This document shows, in pieces, positions 1 through 7,262 of a stretch of DNA of 53,041 bases. The notes under the pieces were generated by a model that was not told the DNA's origin, searched no databases, and saw only the letters and a program-made list of their open reading frames with translations. How positions within the stretch are numbered: position 1 is the stretch's first letter; the number at the start of each line of letters is the position of its first letter. The DNA is from an uncultured Acetatifactor sp. (GTDB taxonomy: Bacteria > Bacillota > Clostridia > Lachnospirales > Lachnospiraceae). Both the position numbers and the translations under genes were made by a program. The stretch is from NCBI GenBank assembly GCA_934402375.1, contig CAKRUB010000020.1, forward strand, positions 1 through 53,041. Reading direction: 5' to 3'.

Positions 1-264
1 CATCTGGATTACACATGGGAGAAGAGAGAGCAGATGATCCGGAAGGAAGAGTTTGAAGATGGTGTCGCAGAGGGCATAGAGCGTGGCGTGGAACAGGGAA
101 GAGCAGAAGAAAGAAGTCTGTTGTTTACTTTGATTTCAAAAATGACAGCTGGGGGAGATGGGGACAAGATCGTACAGCTGGAGAATCCTGAAGTACTGGA
201 AGCAATGCAGAGAAAATATGGACTGGATTTTGAGAAATTGCAGGATTTAGGAAAGAAATTTTAA
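1..264 (+). CDS. Rpn-family nuclease/transposase, C-terminal part (5' end outside window)
   Basis: The frame is open from the first base and ends at a TAA at 262-264, so this is the 3' end of a longer gene. The 87 residues seen are a charged helix (EDGVAEGIERGVEQGRAEE) followed by a short tail ending LDFEKLQDLGKKF. That EG/RG-rich helix is the usual C-terminus of Rpn (PD-(D/E)XK, formerly transposase_31 or YhgA-like) proteins, recombination-promoting nucleases that are multicopy in Lachnospiraceae. The catalytic part lies outside the window, so the family call rests on the tail only. An internal ATG at 34 could be mistaken for the start but has no convincing ribosome site. Confidence 0.6.
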   Translation, partial: HLDYTWEKREQMIRKEEFEDGVAEGIERGVEQGRAEERSLLFTLISKMTAGGDGDKIVQLENPEVLEAMQRKYGLDFEKLQDLGKKF

Positions 265-269
265 TTATT

Positions 270-298
270 GGAACAACGCTGTCCCTTTTTATTTTATG
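270..298 (+). terminator. possible weak terminator after the Rpn tail
   Basis: GGAACA and TGTCCC can pair across a four-base loop with one mismatch, and are followed by TTTTTATTTT. The position just after the stop codon fits an intrinsic terminator, but the stem is short. Confidence 0.35.
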
Positions 299-318
299 TT
301 TTGTTTGGTATTATCTTA

Positions 319-443
319 TTGCGCACAGACGAGAGGGTAAATGTCTGTAAGAGCGCAAAGCGTATAGATTAGGATGTCGGAGGATGGTATGTAAAAGAAT
401 TGTGCCAAAAACCTTCAAAAAGCATCCTTTTGACATCCTAATC
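319..443. repeat. non-coding stem-loop-rich element in the spacer 265-663
   Basis: The 399-bp gap 265-663 has no credible gene. It holds two stem structures in a row. TTGCGC-ACAGAC (319-330) pairs with GTCTGT (343-348) and GCGCAA (353-358), leaving a small bulge. Then GATTAGGATGTC (367-378) pairs perfectly with GACATCCTAATC (432-443), and inside it AGGATG (381-386) pairs with CATCCT (423-428). I see nothing recognisable in 444-663. The structure could be a structured RNA or a dispersed palindromic repeat; no known family was recognised. Confidence 0.55.
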
Positions 444-663
444 ATGTACGTCATGAGTCTTTGCATATCCTGCTCGCATCCTTTATTTCCCTAAAATATA
501 CTATTGATATAACGTTACCAAGAAAAAATAAGACGAATACACATTGACAGCAGGAGACCTTGGAGTGAAGCTGTTGCGGATAAATACGTAGTTTTACTAA
601 TAGAGGAAACCGTAGACAGAATCCGGGCTTGAATAAGCGGAGATGGCAGCCATCTGAAAAGCT

Positions 664-1443
664 TCAGCTTGTCAGATAGCCACGCATGGTCCGGAGTGCA
701 TTTTTTTCCAGTCTTGAGACCTGGGCCTGGGAGATGCCGATTGCCTCGGCGACTTCCATCTGGGTTTTGCCCTCAAAAAAGCGCAGGGAGATGATCTCGT
801 GCTCGCGGGAATTTAATTTTTTCATTGCTTCACTGAGGGAGAGATGTTCGACCCATGTCTCTTCCTTATTTTTTTTGTCGCTGATCTGATCCATGACATA
901 GAGAGTGTCGCCGCCGTCGGTGAAGATCGGCTCGTACAGGCTCATGGGATTCTGGATTGCGTCCAAGGCGTAGGCGATGTCCTCCTTTGCGACGCCGATT
1001 TCTGAGGCAATCTCCTCGATGGAGGGCTCCTTCAGGTTGCGTCTTGTCAGAGTTTCCCTTGCGTAGATCGCCTTGTAAGCCGTGTCCTTCAGGGAGCGCG
1101 AAACGCGGATGCTGCTGTTGTCGCGCAGGAAACGCCGGATTTCACCGATGATCATCGGAACGGCATAGGTAGAAAACTTGACGTTCAAAGAGGAGTCAAA
1201 ATTATCAATCGCCTTGATCAGACCGATACAGCCGATCTGGAACAGGTCGTCAACATTCTCGTTGCTGGAGGAAAAGCGCTTGATGACACTTAGCACCAGA
1301 CGCAGATTTCCCTCAATATAAGTTTCTCTGGCTTTTGTATCACCGGCCTCGATCTGCCGGAACAGAGCTTCTTTCTCTTCTGACTTTAACAGCGGAAGTC
1401 TGGATGTGTTCACTCCGCAGATTTCAACCTTACCCTGTGTCAT
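664..1443 (-). CDS. sigG: RNA polymerase sporulation sigma factor SigG
   Basis: A 259-residue sigma-70 family protein. Region 2 is visible in NLRLVLSVIKRF, DDLFQIGCIGLIKAIDNFD and FSTYAVPMIIGEIRRFLRD; region 3 follows with IRVSRSLKD; and region 4 ends with TQMEVAEAIGISQAQVSRLE, the helix-turn-helix that reads the -35 element. The SigG-typical N-terminus (KVEICGVNTSRLPLL) carries the residues bound by the anti-sigma factor CsfB in Bacillus. SigG drives late forespore genes, including gpr, which is also in this window. The start ATG has CGAGGAG seven bases upstream. It is divergent from ymxH, separated by 183 bp that must hold both promoters. Confidence 0.95.
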   Translation of the reverse strand: MTQGKVEICGVNTSRLPLLKSEEKEALFRQIEAGDTKARETYIEGNLRLVLSVIKRFSSSNENVDDLFQIGCIGLIKAIDNFDSSLNVKFSTYAVPMIIGEIRRFLRDNSSIRVSRSLKDTAYKAIYARETLTRRNLKEPSIEEIASEIGVAKEDIAYALDAIQNPMSLYEPIFTDGGDTLYVMDQISDKKNKEETWVEHLSLSEAMKKLNSREHEIISLRFFEGKTQMEVAEAIGISQAQVSRLEKNALRTMRGYLTS

Positions 1444-1626
1444 GTGCTCCTCGTTTCTGCGCTCTTCGCGCCTGTGTATTTCTGAACGGATAGTGGTAGT
1501 ATGTACCTGCGAAAGAAAATTATTCCGTGCATCGGAGTGATTTTTCGCCCCGAACGAAGGCTGCGTGTTCTCACCTATCAGAGGCAGACATATATTGTAA
1601 AAATAAGTCAGAGGAAGAGATGAACG

Positions 1627-1860
1627 ATGCTGTTCTCAGAGCTGAAATGTAAGGATGTCATTAACGTAAAGGACTGCAAGAAGCTTGGAAAGGTGTGCGA
1701 TCTGGAGTTCGATGCGTGCAGCGGCTGCATCTGTAAGATCATGGTTCCGGGAAATAACAGGATACTGAGTTTTTTGAACTGTGAGCCGAATATTGTAATT
1801 CCGTTTAAGGACATCTGCCAGATAGGTCCAGACATCATTCTGGTTGACATTCGCTGTTGA
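1627..1860 (+). CDS. ymxH: YlmC/YmxH-family PRC-barrel sporulation protein
   Basis: A 77-residue protein that is a single PRC-barrel-like domain: the opening LFSELKCKDVINVKDCKKLG and the closing IPFKDICQIGPDIILVDI are the conserved ends of the YlmC/YmxH family. Members are small, found in spore-formers, and of unknown biochemical role. The start has AGAGGAAGAG just upstream. It lies next to sigG and nrdR, a grouping common in Clostridia. The symbol follows the family name and is not proof of orthology to Bacillus ymxH. Confidence 0.85.
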   Translation: MLFSELKCKDVINVKDCKKLGKVCDLEFDACSGCICKIMVPGNNRILSFLNCEPNIVIPFKDICQIGPDIILVDIRC

Positions 1861-1925
1861 ATATGTTAGATTTACAGTTAAATAACTGACGTTTTTGGTC
1901 ATATTTACCAGAATAAGGGGATAAA

Positions 1926-2016
1926 GATTGAAAAATAGAATTTTTCAATCACGAGATTTGTGTCTGCGCGCACTTGACACAAACTCGCTATGCGCAAAGA
2001 ACGTGCGCAGAATGGA
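1926..2016 (+). repeat. three-copy hairpin element, copy A (upstream of nrdR)
   Basis: Copy A of an element also present at 16853 and 38890. It starts with a palindrome, TTGAAAAA with TTTTTCAA. The invariant core follows: CAATCACGAGATTTGTGTC, a loop, then GACACAAA, and then TGCGC with GCGCA. TTTGTGTC and GACACAAA form a perfect 8-bp stem. The CTGCGC in the loop of that stem can also pair with the GCGCAG at the 3' end. The last bases, AATGGAGG, are the ribosome binding site of nrdR. The same strand and the same distance to the start codon in all three copies suggest a cis-acting 5'-UTR element. Confidence 0.8.
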
Positions 2017-2024
2017 GGTAAAAG

Positions 2025-2474
2025 ATGAAATGTCCTTTTTGTAATCATGAGAATACCAGAGTAATCGATTCCAGACCTGCGGAGGATAATAATTCCATCC
2101 GGCGCAGGCGTGTGTGTGATGAGTGCGGAAAGCGTTTCACGACTTATGAGAAAATAGAGACAATTCCCCTGATCATCATTAAAAAGGATAACAATCGTGA
2201 GACCTATGACAGGTCGAAGATCGAGGCGGGAGTACTCAGAGCCTGCCATAAGAGACCGGTCAGCGCCCAGCAGATCACGGGGCTGGTAGACGAGGTCGAG
2301 AACGAGATCATGAACAGGGAGGAGAAGGAGATTTCCAGCCGTGTTATCGGGGAGCTTCTGATGAACAAGCTGAAGGATCTGGACGCGGTGGCTTATGTAC
2401 GTTTTGCCTCTGTTTACAGGGAGTTTAAGGATGTCAATACCTTTATGGACGAGCTGAAAAAAATGCTGAAATAG
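2025..2474 (+). CDS. nrdR: transcriptional repressor NrdR
   Basis: A 149-residue protein of normal length for the family. The N-terminal zinc ribbon uses CPFC (residues 3-6) and CDEC (31-34); the rest is an ATP-cone domain beginning at IPLIIIKKDNNRETYDRSKI. NrdR binds ATP/dATP and represses ribonucleotide reductase operons at paired NrdR boxes. No reductase gene is in this window, so its targets are elsewhere. The start ATG has TGGAGG eight bases upstream, and that site is the 3' end of repeat copy A, so translation may respond to the folding of that element. Confidence 0.96.
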   Translation: MKCPFCNHENTRVIDSRPAEDNNSIRRRRVCDECGKRFTTYEKIETIPLIIIKKDNNRETYDRSKIEAGVLRACHKRPVSAQQITGLVDEVENEIMNREEKEISSRVIGELLMNKLKDLDAVAYVRFASVYREFKDVNTFMDELKKMLK

Positions 2475-2536
2475 GGTTAAGCCGCGCGAAATCTGACCGA
2501 TATACCTTATGAAAGATAAAAACGGGAGGTGAGTAC

Positions 2537-2917
2537 ATGGGAATCGGCGGAATCAATGATTATGCCGGACTGTTAAGAAACTTCAGAGTGCCGAATGTTT
2601 CTGAGGCGGGAATAGAACGAAATGGCAGACCGGACGCAGTCATCCGTGAGGAGAGCCTGCCGGTGAAGGATCCCCATGTTGCTGCACCGGTTGCGCGGAA
2701 GGATGCGCAGCTTGAGGATATTTCCATAACCTTTAACAGGCAGGAGAGCTTCGACTATCTTGGAAAGGACAGTGACATCCACTCACTGGATGTGGAGAAA
2801 GCGCTTGATGATATGCGGAAGGATAAAGTCCTTCAACAGTATCAGTATTTTGTCGGCAGCTCAAGAAATTTACAGATAGAGAATAATGCGGACGGCATTG
2901 TGATACAGAAGTTCTGA
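2537..2917 (+). CDS. hypothetical protein, 126 aa
   Basis: I do not recognise a family. The protein is soluble and charged, with no signal peptide or membrane segment. The N-terminus (MGIGGINDYAGLLRNF) and the C-terminus (LQQYQYFVGSSRNLQIENNADGIVIQKF) look ordered, and the middle is rich in P, A and charged residues and probably flexible. The last segment resembles short secreted or flagellar-associated proteins of Lachnospiraceae, but this is a weak impression. The start has a strong GGGAGGTGAGTAC ribosome site. It lies 62 bp after nrdR on the same strand and ends in a shared terminator with the opposing spoVB-like gene. Confidence 0.75.
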   Translation: MGIGGINDYAGLLRNFRVPNVSEAGIERNGRPDAVIREESLPVKDPHVAAPVARKDAQLEDISITFNRQESFDYLGKDSDIHSLDVEKALDDMRKDKVLQQYQYFVGSSRNLQIENNADGIVIQKF

Positions 2918-2962
2918 AAAAAGGGACACCGGTTGGGATTAACCAGCAGGTGTCTCTTTTTT
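2917..2962. terminator. bidirectional terminator between convergent genes
   Basis: AAAAAAGGGACACC (2917-2930) pairs with GGTGTCTCTTTTTT (2949-2962), with an inner GGTT/AACC pairing. A-tract on one side and T-tract on the other let it act in both directions. It overlaps the last codons and the stop of the minus-strand flippase gene. Confidence 0.8.
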
Positions 2963-4261
2963 CAGAAACCGGTACAGACATACGAGGTAGAGAACGCCGA
3001 GGGTCAGCTGGCTTGTTAGCAGCCCCCAGAGATAGCCGCGGATCCCGAAGCGCGGAATGGCGAGGAAGACGAAGGCGAGGCGGATCAGCAGGCAGACGAT
3101 ATTCATGAAAAAGATCTGTCCCGCTTTGCCGAGCCCCTGCAGAATGCTCGACAGCGTGGTGTCGAGGTACAGGAACGGACAGATGAAGCCGAGCGTCGTG
3201 ATGAAATATCCGGCGAGCGGGCTTTTGAAGAGCGTGCAGCCTGCCCAGTTTCCGAGAAGCAGAAAGCCTGCCATGCAGCAAAAGCCCATCAGTCCACAGT
3301 ATTTTACGGTTTTAATCGTTGTCTGCGCGACGACCTTCCGGTTTCCGAGCGCATGATTTTCGGAGATCACAGGGAGCAGCAGAACGGCTACGGAGCTGGT
3401 CAGGGCGTTTGGAAAGAAAATGAAGGGGAGTGCCATTCCGGTGAGTACGCCGTATACACTCAGCGCGGTAATGTTGTCGTAGCCGTAGGCGCGCAGCATT
3501 GAGGGGATGGAGACGGCTTCGACGCTCTGCAGGAGGTTGAGAACGATGCGGTTCGCGGTGAGCGGTAGCGCCATGGCGAGGAGACTGCGATACAGCCCGG
3601 AGGAGAGCGGTGCAGGGACGCGGCTGTGGGCAGGCTGTATTGCGGCGAGGGAGAACAGCATGGAGCAGAGCTCTCCAAGGGTAAGACCGAGCACGGCGAC
3701 GCTGATAGAGGGTGTCTGACCCGCTCGGAGAGCCTGCCCGGAGACGAGGAACACACAGCCGACCCGAGCAAGCTGCTCCAGCAGCTGGGAGGCGGACGGA
3801 ATACCGGCCTTCTTGACACCGTAAAAGTAGCCGTTGACACAGGAATGCACAGCGCTTAAGGGAACGGAAAAGGAGAGGATGCGCAGCATCCCGGCAGTCC
3901 GCGCCTCCCGGAGCAGGCTTCCTGCAATGAAATCAGCGCCGAAGTAGATGCCGGCGTTGCAGAGCAGGGACAGTGGGAGAGAGATGCTTAAGCCTGCCGC
4001 CAGAGGACGCAGAGATGGCGTTTCCGACTTTGCCGACTGTTCTGCGACCAGCTTGGAGATGGCGGTCTGGTAGCCTGCCGCTGTCAGGGAGAAGGATAGT
4101 GACAGTACCGGACTGAGGAGCTGGTACAGTCCCATGCCCTCCTCACCAAACAGGCGGGAGAGGTAAATTCTGTAAAAAAAGCCGATGATGCGGCACAGGA
4201 TTCCCGTGATTGTGAGGATGAAGGTGCCGACGACGAGCGGATGTCTGGATTTTACTTTCAT
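2939..4261 (-). CDS. SpoVB-like polysaccharide/lipid flippase (MOP superfamily)
   Basis: A 440-residue membrane protein with about 12-14 hydrophobic segments. The opening segment (TFILTITGILCRIIGFFYRIYLSRLFGEEGMGLYQL) is typical of SpoVB/MurJ-like members of the MOP exporter superfamily, and the C-terminal segments are the polysaccharide-synthesis domain. In Bacillus SpoVB is needed for spore cortex formation, probably by moving lipid-linked precursors. Paralogues are common, so spoVB itself is not certain. I start at the ATG at 4261 (MKVKSRHPL); an upstream TTG at 4303 would add 14 residues. GGAG lies 16 bases upstream, which is long. Its C-terminal codons form one arm of a terminator. Confidence 0.85.
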   Translation of the reverse strand: MKVKSRHPLVVGTFILTITGILCRIIGFFYRIYLSRLFGEEGMGLYQLLSPVLSLSFSLTAAGYQTAISKLVAEQSAKSETPSLRPLAAGLSISLPLSLLCNAGIYFGADFIAGSLLREARTAGMLRILSFSVPLSAVHSCVNGYFYGVKKAGIPSASQLLEQLARVGCVFLVSGQALRAGQTPSISVAVLGLTLGELCSMLFSLAAIQPAHSRVPAPLSSGLYRSLLAMALPLTANRIVLNLLQSVEAVSIPSMLRAYGYDNITALSVYGVLTGMALPFIFFPNALTSSVAVLLLPVISENHALGNRKVVAQTTIKTVKYCGLMGFCCMAGFLLLGNWAGCTLFKSPLAGYFITTLGFICPFLYLDTTLSSILQGLGKAGQIFFMNIVCLLIRLAFVFLAIPRFGIRGYLWGLLTSQLTLGVLYLVCLYRFLKKETPAG

Positions 4262-4305
4262 AAAACACCATAAGGGTTTTCTCCATATATATTCCGGCTG
4301 CAAAG

Positions 4306-4334
4306 TTGACAGAACACAGGTCGGATGCTATATT
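4306..4334 (+). promoter_or_regulatory. sigma-A promoter for the cysteine desulfurase-mnmA operon
   Basis: TTGACA (4306-4311), 17 bp, TATATT (4329-4334). This is a near-consensus housekeeping promoter, placed 44 bp before the start codon at 4379. Confidence 0.75.
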
Positions 4335-4378
4335 GAAGATGTTTTTTAGGACTTTAGGGAGAAGGCGAGGAAGCTGCT

Positions 4379-5557
4379 ATGATATATCTGGACAATGCGG
4401 CGACAACGAGGACGGCAGAGGAAGTCGTGGAGGCGATGCTGCCGTATTTTACGTCAGCATATGGAAATCCCAGCGCGGTTTATACACTTGGCTCTGCGGC
4501 GAAGAGTGCGGTAAACGGAGCAAAGCGCACGATTGCAGCGGCGTTGGGCGCGAAGTGGGAGGATATTTATTTTACGGCGGGCGGGACAGAGTCCGACAAC
4601 TGGGCTTTGAAGGCGACTGCGGAGGCATACAGCGAAAAGGGCAGGCATATTATCACGACGAGAATTGAACACCACGCCATACTTCATACCTGTGAATATT
4701 TGGAAAAGAGGGGCTTTGACATCACCTACCTTGAGGTGGATCGGGACGGGCTGGTCAGCCCGGAGGCGCTGGAGGCTGCCATACGCCCTGATACGATACT
4801 GGTGAGCATTATGTTTGCAAACAATGAGATCGGAACGGTGGAGCCGATTGCGGCGCTCGGCGCGGTGGCAAAGAAGCACGGTATTCTATTCCATACGGAT
4901 GCCGTGCAGGCATTCGGACAGCTGCCGATCAATGTGGATGAGATGAACATCGATATGCTGAGCGCCAGCGGTCATAAGATCAACGGACCAAAGGGCATCG
5001 GCTTTCTCTACATCCGTTCGGGGCTGAAACTGCAGGCGTTTATCCACGGCGGCGCACAGGAGAGAAACCGGCGCGCGGGAACGGAAAATGTGCCCGGAAT
5101 CGTTGGGCTGGAGGCGGCTGTCAAGAGGGCGGTGCGCATCCTTGACGAGAAGACTGCCCGAAAGCTTTTCCTGCGGGATTACCTGATCCGAAGGATCGAG
5201 GAGGAGATACCTTATTGCTCTCTGAACGGTCACAGGACGAGCAGGCTTCCCGGCAATGTAAATTTCTCATTCCGCTTTATCGAGGGAGAATCGGTGCTGA
5301 TTATGCTGGACATGAAGGGAATCTGCGCTTCCAGCGGTTCGGCTTGTACCTCCGGCTCGGTAGACCCGTCCCATGTGCTGCTTGCCATCGGGAGGAATCA
5401 GGAGGAGGCGCACGGCTCGCTGCGTCTGACCCTGTCGGAGGAAAATACGCAGGAGGAGCTGGATTATGTGGTGGAGCAGCTGAAACAGATCGTGCAGAAG
5501 CTGCGGGACATGTCACAGCTCTATGAGGCATTTATCAGGAAAAACGGTGATAAGTAA
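4379..5557 (+). CDS. cysteine desulfurase (NifS/IscS family)
   Basis: A 392-residue PLP enzyme that takes sulfur from cysteine and holds it as a persulfide. The Schiff-base lysine is K200 in SASGHKINGPKG, and the persulfide cysteine is C323 in SSGSACTSGS, in the longer flexible loop seen in the IscS-like class. EHHAILH supplies the stacking histidine. It is immediately followed by mnmA (21 bp), so its main job here is probably sulfur supply for tRNA 2-thiouridine, in the way YrvO serves MnmA in Bacillus. No IscU or IscR gene is adjacent. The start ATG has GGCGAGGA about ten bases upstream. Confidence 0.94.
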   Translation: MIYLDNAATTRTAEEVVEAMLPYFTSAYGNPSAVYTLGSAAKSAVNGAKRTIAAALGAKWEDIYFTAGGTESDNWALKATAEAYSEKGRHIITTRIEHHAILHTCEYLEKRGFDITYLEVDRDGLVSPEALEAAIRPDTILVSIMFANNEIGTVEPIAALGAVAKKHGILFHTDAVQAFGQLPINVDEMNIDMLSASGHKINGPKGIGFLYIRSGLKLQAFIHGGAQERNRRAGTENVPGIVGLEAAVKRAVRILDEKTARKLFLRDYLIRRIEEEIPYCSLNGHRTSRLPGNVNFSFRFIEGESVLIMLDMKGICASSGSACTSGSVDPSHVLLAIGRNQEEAHGSLRLTLSEENTQEELDYVVEQLKQIVQKLRDMSQLYEAFIRKNGDK

Positions 5558-5578
5558 GGAGCGCGGGAAACAGGATTT

Positions 5579-6655
5579 ATGAAGAAAAGAGTAGTTGTCG
5601 GTATGTCCGGGGGAGTGGATTCTTCCGTGGCGGCATACCTTTTGAAGGAACAGGGCTATGATGTCATCGGTGTTACGATGCAGATCTGGCAGGATGAGGC
5701 AGAGGAGACCAAGGCGGCGAACGGAGGCTGCTGTGGTCTTTCTGCTGTTGATGACGCGAGGCGCGTTGCGGAAACGATAGGCATTCCCTATTATGTCATG
5801 AACTTTAAGCGGGAGTTCCAGTGCCACGTCATCGATTATTTTGTGAAGGAATATCTGGCGGGACATACGCCGAACCCCTGCATTGCCTGCAACCGGTATG
5901 TAAAGTGGGAGGCGCTGTTGAAGCGCAGCCTTGAAATCGGGGCGGACTTTATTGCAACAGGGCATTATGCAAGGATAGAGAAGCTGGAGAACGGGCGCTT
6001 TGCAATACGGAATTCTGTGACGGCAGCGAAGGATCAGACCTATGCGTTGTACAACCTGACGCAGGAACAGCTGGCGCACACGCTGATGCCGGTCGGGGAT
6101 TACACAAAGGAACAGATCAGGGAGATCGCGCAGAATGCCGGTCTGCCTGTGGCACATAAGCCGGACAGTCAGGAAATCTGCTTCGTGCCGGACAATGATT
6201 ATGCGGGATTTATTGACAGGGAGGCGGGCGACCGTGTGCCGGGAGCAGGAAACTTTGTGACGGCGGATGGAAAGGTTCTCGGGCGGCACAAGGGGATCAC
6301 GCATTACACCATCGGGCAGCGCAGAGGGCTGGAGCTTCCCATGGGAGAACGCGTTTTTGTGACGGAAATTCGACCAGAGACAAACGAGGTCGTGATCGGC
6401 AGCAACGAGGATATTCTCGTGAAAACGCTGGTTTGTGACAGAGTGAATTTCATGTCCGTGGCAGATATTGCCGGACCGGTTCGGGCAAGGACGAAAATAC
6501 GGTACAATCATGGCGGAGAGGATTGCCTGCTGGAGAAGCTCGCGGACGGCAGGGTACAGTGTACCTTTGACAGGAACGTGCGCGCCGTGACGCCGGGACA
6601 GGCGGCGGTGTTCTATGACGGGGAGTATGTCCTCGGAGGGGGAACGATCGTGTAA
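5579..6655 (+). CDS. mnmA: tRNA-specific 2-thiouridylase MnmA
   Basis: A 358-residue enzyme that adenylates and thiolates U34 of the Lys, Glu and Gln tRNAs. The PP-loop motif SGGVDSS is at residues 10-16. The catalytic cysteines are C104 (NPCIACNRYVKWE) and C201 (DSQEICFVPDNDY). The C-terminal beta-barrel domain ends at GEYVLGGGTIV. The extra CC at 51-52 is common in Gram-positive MnmA. It follows the cysteine desulfurase in an operon, which gives a dedicated sulfur donor. The length is normal. Confidence 0.97.
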   Translation: MKKRVVVGMSGGVDSSVAAYLLKEQGYDVIGVTMQIWQDEAEETKAANGGCCGLSAVDDARRVAETIGIPYYVMNFKREFQCHVIDYFVKEYLAGHTPNPCIACNRYVKWEALLKRSLEIGADFIATGHYARIEKLENGRFAIRNSVTAAKDQTYALYNLTQEQLAHTLMPVGDYTKEQIREIAQNAGLPVAHKPDSQEICFVPDNDYAGFIDREAGDRVPGAGNFVTADGKVLGRHKGITHYTIGQRRGLELPMGERVFVTEIRPETNEVVIGSNEDILVKTLVCDRVNFMSVADIAGPVRARTKIRYNHGGEDCLLEKLADGRVQCTFDRNVRAVTPGQAAVFYDGEYVLGGGTIV

Positions 6656-6733
6656 CCATTTCGCCGGGGAGACATATACTGAGGTAGAGGATTGCAGATT
6701 ACCTGCATGAGAATATCAGTGAGGAGTAACGCT

Positions 6734-7261
6734 ATGGATTTCAATTTCAGTGGAAGAATGCCGCTTAGAAGAAACCGTTTCGGTTCTGTCACGGGAACGA
6801 TCGTGGACATGGTGCCGACGAGAATCGGAAACCGCAGAGCCAACGGCTGTATGATCTTTGTGACAATTGAGGATACGGACGGCAATACCGTCAATTTCAT
6901 TATGACACCGTCCACCTATGTTGTGGATTTTCAGACGCTGTCAGTCGGAATGATGTGCACATTCTGGTATGCCGCCGATGCGCCGATGCCGCTGATCTAC
7001 CCGCCCCAGTACAACGCAGTGGTTGCCGCGCAGAATATGTCCGACCGAATGATCAATGTCGGATATTACAATACTTCGCTGGTCAATGAGGATCAGACAT
7101 TACAGCTGAACATGGACGGCTCGGTGGATGTGCGAACGACAAACAACCAGTATTTTCAGGGAAGTCCCGCGAATCACAATCTGGTTGTGGTCTATGAAAA
7201 TTCGACGCGCAGCATCCCTGCCCAGACGACGCCCAGGCAGGTGGTTGTGCTGTGCGAGTAG
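6734..7261 (+). CDS. hypothetical protein, 175 aa
   Basis: I do not recognise a family. The protein is soluble, beta-rich and lacks a signal peptide. It begins MDFNFSGRMPLRRNRFGSVTGTIVDMVP, and the segment VSFIM/TFWYAADAPMPLIYPPQYNAVV looks like an OB-fold or a small beta-barrel; this is inferred from pattern only. I start at the ATG at 6734 because GAGGAG lies seven bases upstream; an ATG-less extension to 6692 is open but has no ribosome site. It lies 78 bp after mnmA and ends one base before the opposing phosphatase gene. Confidence 0.75.
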   Translation: MDFNFSGRMPLRRNRFGSVTGTIVDMVPTRIGNRRANGCMIFVTIEDTDGNTVNFIMTPSTYVVDFQTLSVGMMCTFWYAADAPMPLIYPPQYNAVVAAQNMSDRMINVGYYNTSLVNEDQTLQLNMDGSVDVRTTNNQYFQGSPANHNLVVVYENSTRSIPAQTTPRQVVVLCE

Positions 7262-7262
7262 T

